DNA from: AC-32 sp963765785
Lineage (GTDB): Bacteria > Actinomycetota > Thermoleophilia > Gaiellales > Gaiellaceae
Assembly (NCBI GenBank): GCA_963765785.1
Contig: CAVXXW010000022.1
Coordinates: forward strand, 124,001-188,000
DNA: 64,000 nt
Direction: 5' to 3'
The notes under the pieces were generated by a model that searched no databases, was not told the origin of the DNA, and worked only from the letters and a program-made list of their open reading frames with translations. This document shows positions 57,306 through 64,000 of the stretch, one piece after another. Every line of letters begins with the position of its first letter. Positions within the stretch are counted from its first letter, which is position 1. The position numbers were made by a program, and so were the translations under genes.

Positions 57306-57993
57306 TGACCCCTTGCCTGCCTGTGACGCCGTCGTCGCGACGGTGCGAGAAGAAGCGGTCCGGGTCGCAGGCGGTACAGAGGTCGACCCGGTCGACGCGC
57401 GCCACGCCCGCCGCGCGCAGCGCACGCTCGGCCGCGGCCCAGAGGTCGAGCTTCCCGTTGCAGTACAGGCCCATCCCGAACGCACGCCGGAACGGCGCCG
57501 CCACCTCCTCCCCCACCTCGTAGCAGCACGGGCCGATCCCGGGCCCGACCACCGCGCCGACGAGGCCTCCGCCCAGCGTCCTCATGCCTTCGGCTGCGAT
57601 CCCGCCGATCAGGCCGCGCCAACCCGCGTGCAGGACGGCAAGGCTCGGCGTGCCGCCGTTCGCGCGCGCGAGCGCGATCGGCAGGCAGTCGGCGGCGAGC
57701 GCAAGCATCGGCAGACCGCTCTCGTCTGTCCAGAGGCCGTCGCCGCGCTCGCCGCGAGACCCGGCCGTCGCACGGAGGACGTCGGCGGAGTGGTGCTGGT
57801 AGTTCATCGCCAACGCGTCGGGCTGGGCGCCGACCTCGGCGCAGAGCCGCCGGCGGTTCTCGTCGACGCGCTCCGGTTCGTCCGCAGTCGCGCGGCCGAG
57901 GTTGAGCGACGCGAAGGGCCCGTCGCTGACACCGCCCTCGCGCGTCGAGAAGACCACCTCGTACGGGCCCGGCGCGTGCTCCCAGCGGATCAT
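57289..57993 (-). CDS. pgeF: Peptidoglycan editing factor PgeF (DUF152, laccase-fold)
   Basis: 234 residues. HHSADVL, DGLWTDESGLPMLALAADCLPIAL, VLHAGWRGLIGGI and GPGIGPCCYEVG supply the zinc His/Cys ligands of the family. Family members hydrolyse misplaced L-Ser from muropeptides or act as purine nucleoside enzymes. ATG 57993 overlaps the cca stop. Confidence 0.9.
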   Translation of the reverse strand: MIRWEHAPGPYEVVFSTREGGVSDGPFASLNLGRATADEPERVDENRRRLCAEVGAQPDALAMNYQHHSADVLRATAGSRGERGDGLWTDESGLPMLALAADCLPIALARANGGTPSLAVLHAGWRGLIGGIAAEGMRTLGGGLVGAVVGPGIGPCCYEVGEEVAAPFRRAFGMGLYCNGKLDLWAAAERALRAAGVARVDRVDLCTACDPDRFFSHRRDDGVTGRQGVIGLIA

Positions 57994-59243
57994 TGCGCGA
58001 GCAACTCCCGGGCGGCGGCGAGCTCCGAGTCGCGACCGTCGAGCTCGCCGTTCAGCTTGCGCCGCCGGAGCTCGGCCAGCACCTCGCCCACGCGGGGCGA
58101 CTCCGCGAGGCCGAGCCCGGCGAGGTCGGTGCCGTCGACCTCGAGCCGCACGCTGCGGAGGCGCTCGAAGTAGTCGCGCAGCGCCGGCGTGCCGGCGAGC
58201 GCGAGCGCCATCAGCGGCGCGTCCTCGGGGTACGGCTCGGCGAGCGCGACGACGTCGGCGGGCGTCGCGACTTCGTCGACCTTCTCGGCGAGCAGCGGTC
58301 CCGCGGTGACGGCGGCGGCGACGGCCCGCGCGTCCTGTCGCCGCAGGGCGAGCGCGTCGAGCCATGGCCGCACGTCCTCGCCGAGGTCGCGCGCGAGCGC
58401 CGCGAGGCCGAGCCGCCACGACGGGAGCGGAAGCCGGTACTCGTCGCGGAGCGACTCGAGACGCTCGAAGAGCTCCGCCGCCCGGTCGTCAGCCACCAGG
58501 CGCGGGTGGATCGCGCGGTCGGCGCCGAGCTCGCCCAGCTGCCGGATCGACGCCGGCGCGTGCGGCTCGTCGAGCAGCAGCACCAGCTCGTCCCGCAGCC
58601 GCGCCGGCGTCAGGCGTGCGACGAGGCCGTCGTCGATTGCGCTCCGCGCCAAGTCCAGCGTGTCGTCGTCCAGGGCAAAGCCATAGCGGCTCGCGTAGCG
58701 GATCGCCCGGAAGATGCGGGTCGGGTCGTCGACGAACGAGCGGTCGTGGAGGACGCGGATCGTACGTGCCTCGAGGTCGGCACGGCCGTCGAACGGGTCG
58801 ACGACCCTGCCCAGGTCATCCGCGCCGAGCGACGCGGCCATGGCGTTGATCGTGAAGTCGCGACGGGCGAGGTCGTCGTCGATCGTGCCCGGCTCCACGG
58901 CCGGGAGCGCCGCCGGCGCCTCGTACCGCTCGCGGCGCGCGGTCACCACGTCGACGCGCTCGGCGTCCCCGTGCTCGACCACGGCGGTTCCGAAGGCGTC
59001 GTGCGATCGCACGCGCCCGCCGATCCTGCGCGCCAGGGCCTCCGCGAAGCGGACGCCGTCGCCCTCGACAGCCAGGTCGACGTCGAAGCCAGGCTCGTCG
59101 AGCAAAATGTCGCGCACCGTGCCGCCGACGAGGTAGATGCCCTCGCCCTCGCGAACTGCGGCCACGGCGTCGAGAACCGGCCGAAGCCGCGGCAGGGCGT
59201 CGAGCCGGTCTGCGATCGAGGTCTCGTCGGCCATGCGAGGCAT
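57990..59243 (-). CDS. cca: CCA tRNA nucleotidyltransferase / poly(A) polymerase-family protein
   Basis: 417 residues from ATG 59243 (GGGAGG four bases upstream; ATG 59234 is possible). Class II nucleotidyltransferase motifs: IYLVGGTVRDILLDEPGFDVDLAVEGDG (catalytic DxD), ARRDFTINAMA, RTIRVLHDRSFVDDPTRIFRAIRYASRYGF. Adds or repairs the CCA end, consistent with tRNA-Pro lacking an encoded CCA here. No HD domain is evident. Confidence 0.92.
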   Translation of the reverse strand: MPRMADETSIADRLDALPRLRPVLDAVAAVREGEGIYLVGGTVRDILLDEPGFDVDLAVEGDGVRFAEALARRIGGRVRSHDAFGTAVVEHGDAERVDVVTARRERYEAPAALPAVEPGTIDDDLARRDFTINAMAASLGADDLGRVVDPFDGRADLEARTIRVLHDRSFVDDPTRIFRAIRYASRYGFALDDDTLDLARSAIDDGLVARLTPARLRDELVLLLDEPHAPASIRQLGELGADRAIHPRLVADDRAAELFERLESLRDEYRLPLPSWRLGLAALARDLGEDVRPWLDALALRRQDARAVAAAVTAGPLLAEKVDEVATPADVVALAEPYPEDAPLMALALAGTPALRDYFERLRSVRLEVDGTDLAGLGLAESPRVGEVLAELRRRKLNGELDGRDSELAAARELLAQ

Positions 59244-59380
59244 TCTGCCTCCCGCCCCGGGAGAAAGCGGCACAATTCCGGCACATTCCGTCACAGACAC
59301 GCGCGCCGCCCACCGATACGCTCGCCTCGGGGAGGAGGCTGGGCGAACCGTACTCAGACCACTTGACGAGCCGGCGCAGG

Positions 59381-59770
59381 TCAGCCGGCGAGCGCCACGG
59401 CTTCGATCTCGACCTTCGCGCCCGAGGGCAGCGCGGAGACCTCAATCGTCGCGCGCGCCGGCGGCTGCGCGCCGACGTGCTTGGCGTAGACCCCGTTCAT
59501 CGAGGAGAAGTCGCCGAGGTCGGTCAGGTAGACGGTCGTCTTGACGAGGCGGTCGAGACCGCTGCCGGCCTCCTCGAGGATCGCTCCCAGGTTTGCGAAG
59601 ACCTGCTCGGTCTGCTTCTCGATCGAGTCGCTCACGATCTCGGCGTGATCGGGCCGCAGCGCGAGCTGGCCCGAGACGAAGACGAGGTCGCCCGCGCGGA
59701 TCGCCTGCGAGTACGGCGCACCCTGGAACGGCGCAGGTGCTGCCTCCGTCCGAACGACCTGCTTCTCCAT
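59381..59770 (-). CDS. ridA: RidA-family enamine/imine deaminase
   Basis: 129 residues with PYSQAIRAGDLVFVSGQLAL, the trimer-interface NLGAILEEAGSGLDRLVKTTVYL and PPARATIEVSALPSGAKVEIEAVA (the conserved Arg and Glu). Clears reactive 2-aminoacrylate. ATGA overlap with the HisB-like gene. Confidence 0.92.
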   Translation of the reverse strand: MEKQVVRTEAAPAPFQGAPYSQAIRAGDLVFVSGQLALRPDHAEIVSDSIEKQTEQVFANLGAILEEAGSGLDRLVKTTVYLTDLGDFSSMNGVYAKHVGAQPPARATIEVSALPSGAKVEIEAVALAG

Positions 59771-60312
59771 CAGTCCTCCCTCCGCCGCTTGCGGCAGCTC
59801 TGCGCCAGGGCCACGCCCAGCGCCTTGAAGATCGCCTCGAGCACGTGCTCGGGGTCGTCGCCCTCCATCAGCCTGACGTGCAGCGTCAGCCCCGCGCCCT
59901 CGGCCAGCTCGCGCAGGAACGTGGCGACGATGTCGCTCGCCAACCCCGCGACGCGCGCGTCGCTGAGGTCGGCGTTCGAGACGACCAGCGGCCGCCCCGA
60001 GACCTCCACCACAACGTGGGCGAGCGCCTCGTCGGTGGGGACGACCGCCGAGCCGTGCCGCCGGACGCCCTCCTGTTCGAACGCGCCCCGCAGAGCGTCG
60101 CCGAGCGCGCGACCCGCGGCCGCAACCTCGGCCTCGGCATCCCCGGGCGCGACCTCCAGCGTCAGGTCGAACGACGCGTACTCGGCCAGCAAGGCGAGCA
60201 GGTGGTCGAGCACCGGCACGCCGGTGGCGACGTTCGCCTCGCCGTGACCGGCGACGTCCAGGCGGGCATGCATCCGGCCCGCCTCGTCCGCCTGGCCGAG
60301 GCGCGGCGACAT
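59770..60312 (-). CDS. HisB-like protein (imidazoleglycerol-phosphate dehydratase fold) lacking metal motifs
   Basis: 180 residues aligning along the IGPD family: TGVPVLDHLLALLAEYASFDL, GDAEAEVAAAGRALGDAL, GSAVVPTDEALAHVVVEVSGRPLV, TLHVRLMEGDDPEHVLEAIFKALGVAL. In true HisB the second segment is HHTVED-like and the last is NxHHxxE; here they read EVAAAG and DDPEHVLE, so most Mn ligands are gone. No his gene is adjacent; the flanks are murA and ridA. Likely a paralogue with a different or lost function. Confidence 0.75.
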   Translation of the reverse strand: MSPRLGQADEAGRMHARLDVAGHGEANVATGVPVLDHLLALLAEYASFDLTLEVAPGDAEAEVAAAGRALGDALRGAFEQEGVRRHGSAVVPTDEALAHVVVEVSGRPLVVSNADLSDARVAGLASDIVATFLRELAEGAGLTLHVRLMEGDDPEHVLEAIFKALGVALAQSCRKRRRED

Positions 60313-60314
60313 CG

Positions 60315-61625
60315 CTAGGCCTCGATCCGGTCGATGCGCGCCCCGAGCGATCGCAACCGCTCGTCGATCCGCTCGTAGCCGCGGTCGATCTCGCCGATGT
60401 TCCCGATCGTCGACGTGCCCTCCGCGCAAAGCGCCGCAAGCAGCATCGCCATGCCCGCGCGAATGTCCGGGCTCGACATCTGCTGCGCGTAGAGCTTGGC
60501 CGGCCCGGTGATGACGGCGCGGTGCGGGTCGCAGAGGATGATCCGCGCGCCCATCGACACCAGCTTGTCGACGAAGAACAGCCGGCTCTCGAACATCTTC
60601 TCGAAGATCAGGATCGTCCCCTGCGCCTGGGTCGCGACGATCACCGCGATCGACGTGAGGTCGGCGGGGAACGCCGGCCACGGGCCGTCCTCGATCTTCG
60701 GGATCTGGCCGCCCAGGTCGTCGAGGATCTGGAGCTCCTGATTCGGCGGGACGCGGATGCTGCCGTCCTGGATTTCGACGTGGACGCCCAGCCGCTCGAA
60801 CGTCGGCAGGATCGCCGCCAGGTCCTTCGGCTCGACCTCGTCGATGGTGATGTCGCCGCCCGTCACCGCCGCGAGGCCGACGAAGCTGCCGACCTCAATG
60901 TGCTCCGGGCCGATGCGCCACTCGCCGCCCGCGAGGGCGTCGACACCGTTGACCCGGAGGACGTTCGACTCGATCCCCTCGATCTGGGCGCCAAGCGAGA
61001 CGAGGAAGCGGCACAGATCCTGGATATGCGGCTCGCAGGCCGCGTTGCCGATCACCGTCTCGCCGGGCGTCAGCGTGGCCGCCATCACCGCGTTCTCGGT
61101 CGCCATCACACTCGCCTCGTCGAGGAAGATGTGCTTCGCGCGCAGGCCGTCGGTGCGTAGCTCGAAGCGGTCGCCGATGTCGATCTTGGCGCCGAGCTCG
61201 GCGAATGCGTGGATGTGCGGGTCGAGTCGCCGGCGGCCGATCACGTCGCCGCCCGGAGGCGGCACGCTCGCGCGTCCGAGCCTGGCGAGCAGCGGGCCTG
61301 CGAGCAGGAACGACGCGCGGATCTGCCGCGCCAGCACGGGATCGAGCTCGTACGAAGACACGTCCGCGGCGTGCACACGCACCTCGTTGTCACCGACCCA
61401 CTCCGCGTCGGCGCCGAGCGCCTGGATCAGGGCGATCATCGAGTCGACGTCGCGGATCCGAGGCACGTTCGACAGCGTCACCGGCTCGCTCGTCAGCAGG
61501 CATGCGGCCAGCACCGGCAGCGCGCCGTTCTTGTTGCCGGCAGCGCGTACGCGCCCGTTGAGCGGGTGTCCACCCTCGATCACGAAGGACTCGGCGAGGG
61601 CGTCTGTGACGGCAGTCTGGGCCAT
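60315..61625 (-). CDS. murA: UDP-N-acetylglucosamine 1-carboxyvinyltransferase (MurA), Asp-type active site
   Basis: 436 residues. FVIEGGHPLNGRVRAAGNKNGALPVLAACLL at the N-terminus (catalytic Lys, Asn), a flexible loop with PPPGGDVIGRRRLDPHI, and the C-terminal RIILCDPHRAVITGP motif. The loop residue normally Cys115 is Asp127, the variant known to make MurA insensitive to fosfomycin, as in Mycobacterium. First committed step of peptidoglycan synthesis. Confidence 0.94.
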   Translation of the reverse strand: MAQTAVTDALAESFVIEGGHPLNGRVRAAGNKNGALPVLAACLLTSEPVTLSNVPRIRDVDSMIALIQALGADAEWVGDNEVRVHAADVSSYELDPVLARQIRASFLLAGPLLARLGRASVPPPGGDVIGRRRLDPHIHAFAELGAKIDIGDRFELRTDGLRAKHIFLDEASVMATENAVMAATLTPGETVIGNAACEPHIQDLCRFLVSLGAQIEGIESNVLRVNGVDALAGGEWRIGPEHIEVGSFVGLAAVTGGDITIDEVEPKDLAAILPTFERLGVHVEIQDGSIRVPPNQELQILDDLGGQIPKIEDGPWPAFPADLTSIAVIVATQAQGTILIFEKMFESRLFFVDKLVSMGARIILCDPHRAVITGPAKLYAQQMSSPDIRAGMAMLLAALCAEGTSTIGNIGEIDRGYERIDERLRSLGARIDRIEA

Positions 61626-61649
61626 GGCGAGGGGCTATGGTAACTGCGC

Positions 61650-62228
61650 GTGGAACCGACCCGAGACGCCGCCTGGGAGACCCTGAACCGCTACACCAAG
61701 AGCGAGGCGCTGCTGCGCCACGCGCTCGCGGTAGAGGCCGCGGTCGGCGCCTACGCGCGTCGTTTCGGCGAGGACGAGGAGCTCTGGCGGGCGACCGCGC
61801 TGCTGCACGACTTCGACTACGAGATGCACCCCACGCTCGACAAGCACCCGCAGGACGGTGAGCCGATCCTGCGCGAGGAGGGCTGGCCCGACGAGGTGGT
61901 CGACGGCGTCCTCTCGCACGCCTCGCACCTCGAGCTGCCGCGCGACACGCAGCTCAAGAAGACGCTCTTCGCCTGCGACGAGCTCGCCGGCTTCATCCAC
62001 GCCTGCGGGCTCGTGCGCCCCGACGGCATCGCGACGCTCGAGCCCAAGTCGGTGAAGAAGAAGCTGAAGCAGCCGTCGTTCGCGGCCGGAGTCAACCGGC
62101 AAGACGTCTACGAAGGCGCCGAGGAGCTCGGCGTCGAGCTCGACGACCACATTCGGTTCGTGATCGAAGCGATGCGGCCGATCTCCGGCGAGCTGGGCTT
62201 ACGGAAGAGCGCCGAGCAGGCGCTGTAG
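61650..62228 (+). CDS. HD-domain metal-dependent phosphohydrolase-like protein
   Basis: 192 residues from GTG 61650, 24 bp from the divergent murA start. HD motifs: RHALAVEAAVGAYARRFG, ATALLHDFDYEMHP (HD), DGVLSHASHL and CDELAGFI. Similar to YedJ/uncharacterised HDIG proteins acting on nucleotides; substrate unknown. Overlaps the convergent aminotransferase end by 30 bp. Confidence 0.8.
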   Translation: MEPTRDAAWETLNRYTKSEALLRHALAVEAAVGAYARRFGEDEELWRATALLHDFDYEMHPTLDKHPQDGEPILREEGWPDEVVDGVLSHASHLELPRDTQLKKTLFACDELAGFIHACGLVRPDGIATLEPKSVKKKLKQPSFAAGVNRQDVYEGAEELGVELDDHIRFVIEAMRPISGELGLRKSAEQAL

Positions 62229-63272
62229 GTCCTCCTCGGTCGTCCACCAGCCACACGACGCGCGGAGCCAGCCGTGCCCCGGAACGTCGCGGACGATCAC
62301 ACCGGCGTCGTAGAGCGAGCGGACGAGCTCCCTCGTGTCCCCTTCGGCGCGGAAGGTCACGAGCGTGCCCTGCCCGGGTGCGGTCAGCACGCGCTCGCCG
62401 AGCAGCTCGCGACAACGCGAGGCCATCGCGGCCGCCTGCTCGAACCGTCCCTCGGGTGCGACGTCGAGCGCGGCGGAGAGCCCGGCCAGTGACGGCACCG
62501 GCGTCCAGTTCGAGTCGAACCGCGCCGCGCCCTCGCGAGGGATGAAGGCTCCGGTCGGCTCGTAGCCCCGCTGGGAGAGGTAGCTCGGCGCGGTCACGGC
62601 GAGCGCCTCCGGGTCGCAGACGACCAGGCCGCCGGTCGCGTCAGGGCCGCACAGCCACTTCTGGCACGAGAAGGCGTAGAAGTCGAATGCGCCCGCGTCG
62701 ACCGCCATGGCGCCGGCCGACTGCGCCCCGTCGACGAGCACCGGCACGCCGCTCTCCTTCCGCAGCTCCTCGGCCGGGAAGCGGTTACCCGTCATCCAGC
62801 ACACGTGCGAGAGGGCGATCAGCCGCGTCTTGGGCGTCACCGCCTCCAGCAGCACCGGCAGCGACTCCTCCGGCGCAAGCTCGCGCACGGGCACCACCCG
62901 GACCTGCGCCGTCGACGCGGCCAGCGCGCCGAGCAGCCCGAAGTGCTCGCCGTCGGTGGTCACCAGCTCGTCCTCCGGCCGCAGCTGAAGGCCGGAGAGC
63001 ACGATGTTGCAGCCGTTCGTGGTCGAGGTCGCGAGCGACAGGAGCGCCGGCTCGACGCCCACCGCAGCTGCCAGCTTGGCGCGTACCTCGTCCCGAAGCG
63101 CCAGCGCCCGCTCGAAGTACGCCGGCCCTCCGCGGCCCGACTCGACGTCCTTGCCCTCCTGCGCACCCATCGCCTCGTACGTCGAGCGCGCCAGCGGGCC
63201 GTTGGTGCCCGCATTCAGGTACGCGAACCGCTCGAAGACCGGGAACTCCACCCGGGCGTGCTCCCACTTCAT
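62199..63272 (-). CDS. Class V (NifS/isopenicillin epimerase-like) aminotransferase
   Basis: 357 residues from ATG 63272, overlapping the upstream stop as ATGA. AYLNAGTNGPL, TSTTNGCNIVLSGL, ALSHVCWMTGNRFPAEEL, VLVDGAQSAGAMAVD and the Schiff-base lysine in FYAFSCQKWLCGPDATGG. Lacks the cysteine-desulfurase Cys loop, so more likely an epimerase, selenocysteine-lyase-like or carboxylate transaminase. Confidence 0.85.
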   Translation of the reverse strand: MKWEHARVEFPVFERFAYLNAGTNGPLARSTYEAMGAQEGKDVESGRGGPAYFERALALRDEVRAKLAAAVGVEPALLSLATSTTNGCNIVLSGLQLRPEDELVTTDGEHFGLLGALAASTAQVRVVPVRELAPEESLPVLLEAVTPKTRLIALSHVCWMTGNRFPAEELRKESGVPVLVDGAQSAGAMAVDAGAFDFYAFSCQKWLCGPDATGGLVVCDPEALAVTAPSYLSQRGYEPTGAFIPREGAARFDSNWTPVPSLAGLSAALDVAPEGRFEQAAAMASRCRELLGERVLTAPGQGTLVTFRAEGDTRELVRSLYDAGVIVRDVPGHGWLRASCGWWTTEEDLQRLLGALP

Positions 63273-64000
63273 CCGATCGTCACCTCCACCGGCGCATGGT
63301 CGGACAGGAGCTTGCCGTCCAGCCGCCTCCGCTCGTCGGGCCAACGGTGCGCGGGCGTCGACGGCGCGCCGCGGACGAGCACCTGGTCGAGCCACGCGAT
63401 CGGCTTCGTGAATCCCCACTCCGCGAGCTTCGGCAGCGTCGACGAGTGCTCGCGGATGACGTTGAAGTCGCCGGCGAGCACGAGTACGTCGCCGGGCTCT
63501 GCGAAGGCGTCCGCGAAGGTCGCCGCGCGCAAGAGCTCAGCGTCGGCAACGCGCCAGTCGTGGGCCGCCGACCCGTGGAGGTTCGCGACCGTCAGCTCCT
63601 CGGTGCGAACCGCGTGGCAGACGCGCCGCTCCTTCGCCCAGCGACCCCGCGTGCGCCGGTCGAGGCTGAGCTCGCGGGACACCCGGCGCCGGAACGACGG
63701 CGGGTTCAGGACGATCGAGTCGGTCGCGAGCGCCCGCAGCCCCTGGCGCAGGAGGATCGCGTTCGCCTGGCCGACGAGCAGCGAGCGGAAGAGGCCCTGG
63801 TTCAGCTCGGTGATCGTGCGATTGAGCTCACCCGGGAGGAGCGGCCGTCTCGCGATCGCCCCGAACGACTGCATCCCGCTCCAGCCGGCGAGCCGCGGGA
63901 GCGCCCAGGTCGGCACCTCCTGCAGGCAGACGACGTCCGGCCCGTCCTCGGAGACGAGGCCGACCATGCGCTCGAGATAGGAGCGCCGATCCGGCGGGCT
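63269..64000 (-). CDS. Endonuclease/exonuclease/phosphatase-family protein, 5' end beyond the window
   Basis: At least 243 residues; the frame stays open to the last base, and the residues just before ATG 63967 (SPPDRRSYLERM) belong to the same domain, so the true start is outside. Motifs: DVVCLQEVPTWA (metal Glu), NLHGSAA, LAGDFNVI (GDFN) and LSDHAPV (catalytic His). No signal peptide can be judged. Confidence 0.88.
   Translation of the reverse strand, partial: SPPDRRSYLERMVGLVSEDGPDVVCLQEVPTWALPRLAGWSGMQSFGAIARRPLLPGELNRTITELNQGLFRSLLVGQANAILLRQGLRALATDSIVLNPPSFRRRVSRELSLDRRTRGRWAKERRVCHAVRTEELTVANLHGSAAHDWRVADAELLRAATFADAFAEPGDVLVLAGDFNVIREHSSTLPKLAEWGFTKPIAWLDQVLVRGAPSTPAHRWPDERRRLDGKLLSDHAPVEVTIG

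Overview
The window is a very GC-rich bacterial chromosome segment with dense, often 4-bp-overlapping genes. The gene set (MurT/GatD, SepF, DivIVA, GarA- and FtsR-like genes, an RsiG-like protein, HK97-type small element proteins) fits a deep-branching Actinomycetota, most likely Thermoleophilia/Gaiellales. That placement is an inference from gene content and protein style, not from a marker-gene search.

Layout. 0.1-9 kb (+): tRNA modification (miaB, miaA), a tyrosine phosphatase, a frameshifted M28 peptidase, dapF-like and dapL-like lysine/peptidoglycan genes, hflX, dut, Nudix. 9-11.1 kb (-): gatD-murT for lipid II amidation. 11.3-20.6 kb: a secreted S8 protease with C-terminal SW repeats, a large GGDEF/HD-GYP protein, an HNH-repeat protein, a class II amidotransferase, two sigma-70 factors and a CpsB-like phosphatase. 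21-27.9 kb (mostly -): membrane proteins, apt, an FtsR-like MerR regulator, a GarA-like FHA protein, an RsiG-like candidate c-di-GMP anti-sigma, a GDP-mannose pyrophosphorylase/phosphomannomutase fusion, pgsA. 27.9-30 kb (+): HutF-like amidohydrolase and a HAD hydrolase.

30.1-40.2 kb is a 10-kb integrative element in tRNA-Pro(GGG). It is bounded by identical 45-bp direct repeats (30127-30171 and 40178-40222). Inside each end lies a near-identical 27-bp direct repeat that looks like integrase arm sites. Its main operon (-) carries HTH/excisionase-like proteins, a prohead-protease-like protein, an NrS-1-type primase-polymerase/helicase and a tyrosine integrase broken by two frameshifts. Within the replicase gene, at 33625-33726, seven direct and one inverted copy of an 8-mer, largely 10 bp apart, surround a perfect 12-bp palindrome with a TTATAG centre. 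I read this as a candidate replication origin of the element, and it is the most interesting object in the window. No capsid, portal, terminase or tail gene is visible, so the element resembles a phage satellite or a replicating integrative plasmid relic.

40.2-64 kb is core chromosome: two atypical response regulators, an XRE regulator, then the long minus-strand operon rpsB-tsf-pyrH-frr-uppS-cdsA-dxr-rseP-ispG-proS (translation, isoprenoid and envelope lipid genes); a GGDEF protein; the cca-pgeF-yggS-sepF-yggT-divIVA-DUF167-traR-lspA-rluD cell-division/envelope cluster; murA with a HisB-like paralogue and ridA; an HD-domain protein, a class V aminotransferase and a truncated endonuclease/exonuclease/phosphatase gene at the right edge.

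Recurring theme: several proteins keep a family fold but lack the standard catalytic residues (DapF with both Cys replaced by Ser, HisB-like without HHxxE motifs, phosphomannomutase domain without its acidic metal loop, MurA with Cys replaced by Asp, a LuxR regulator with Glu at the phospho-site).
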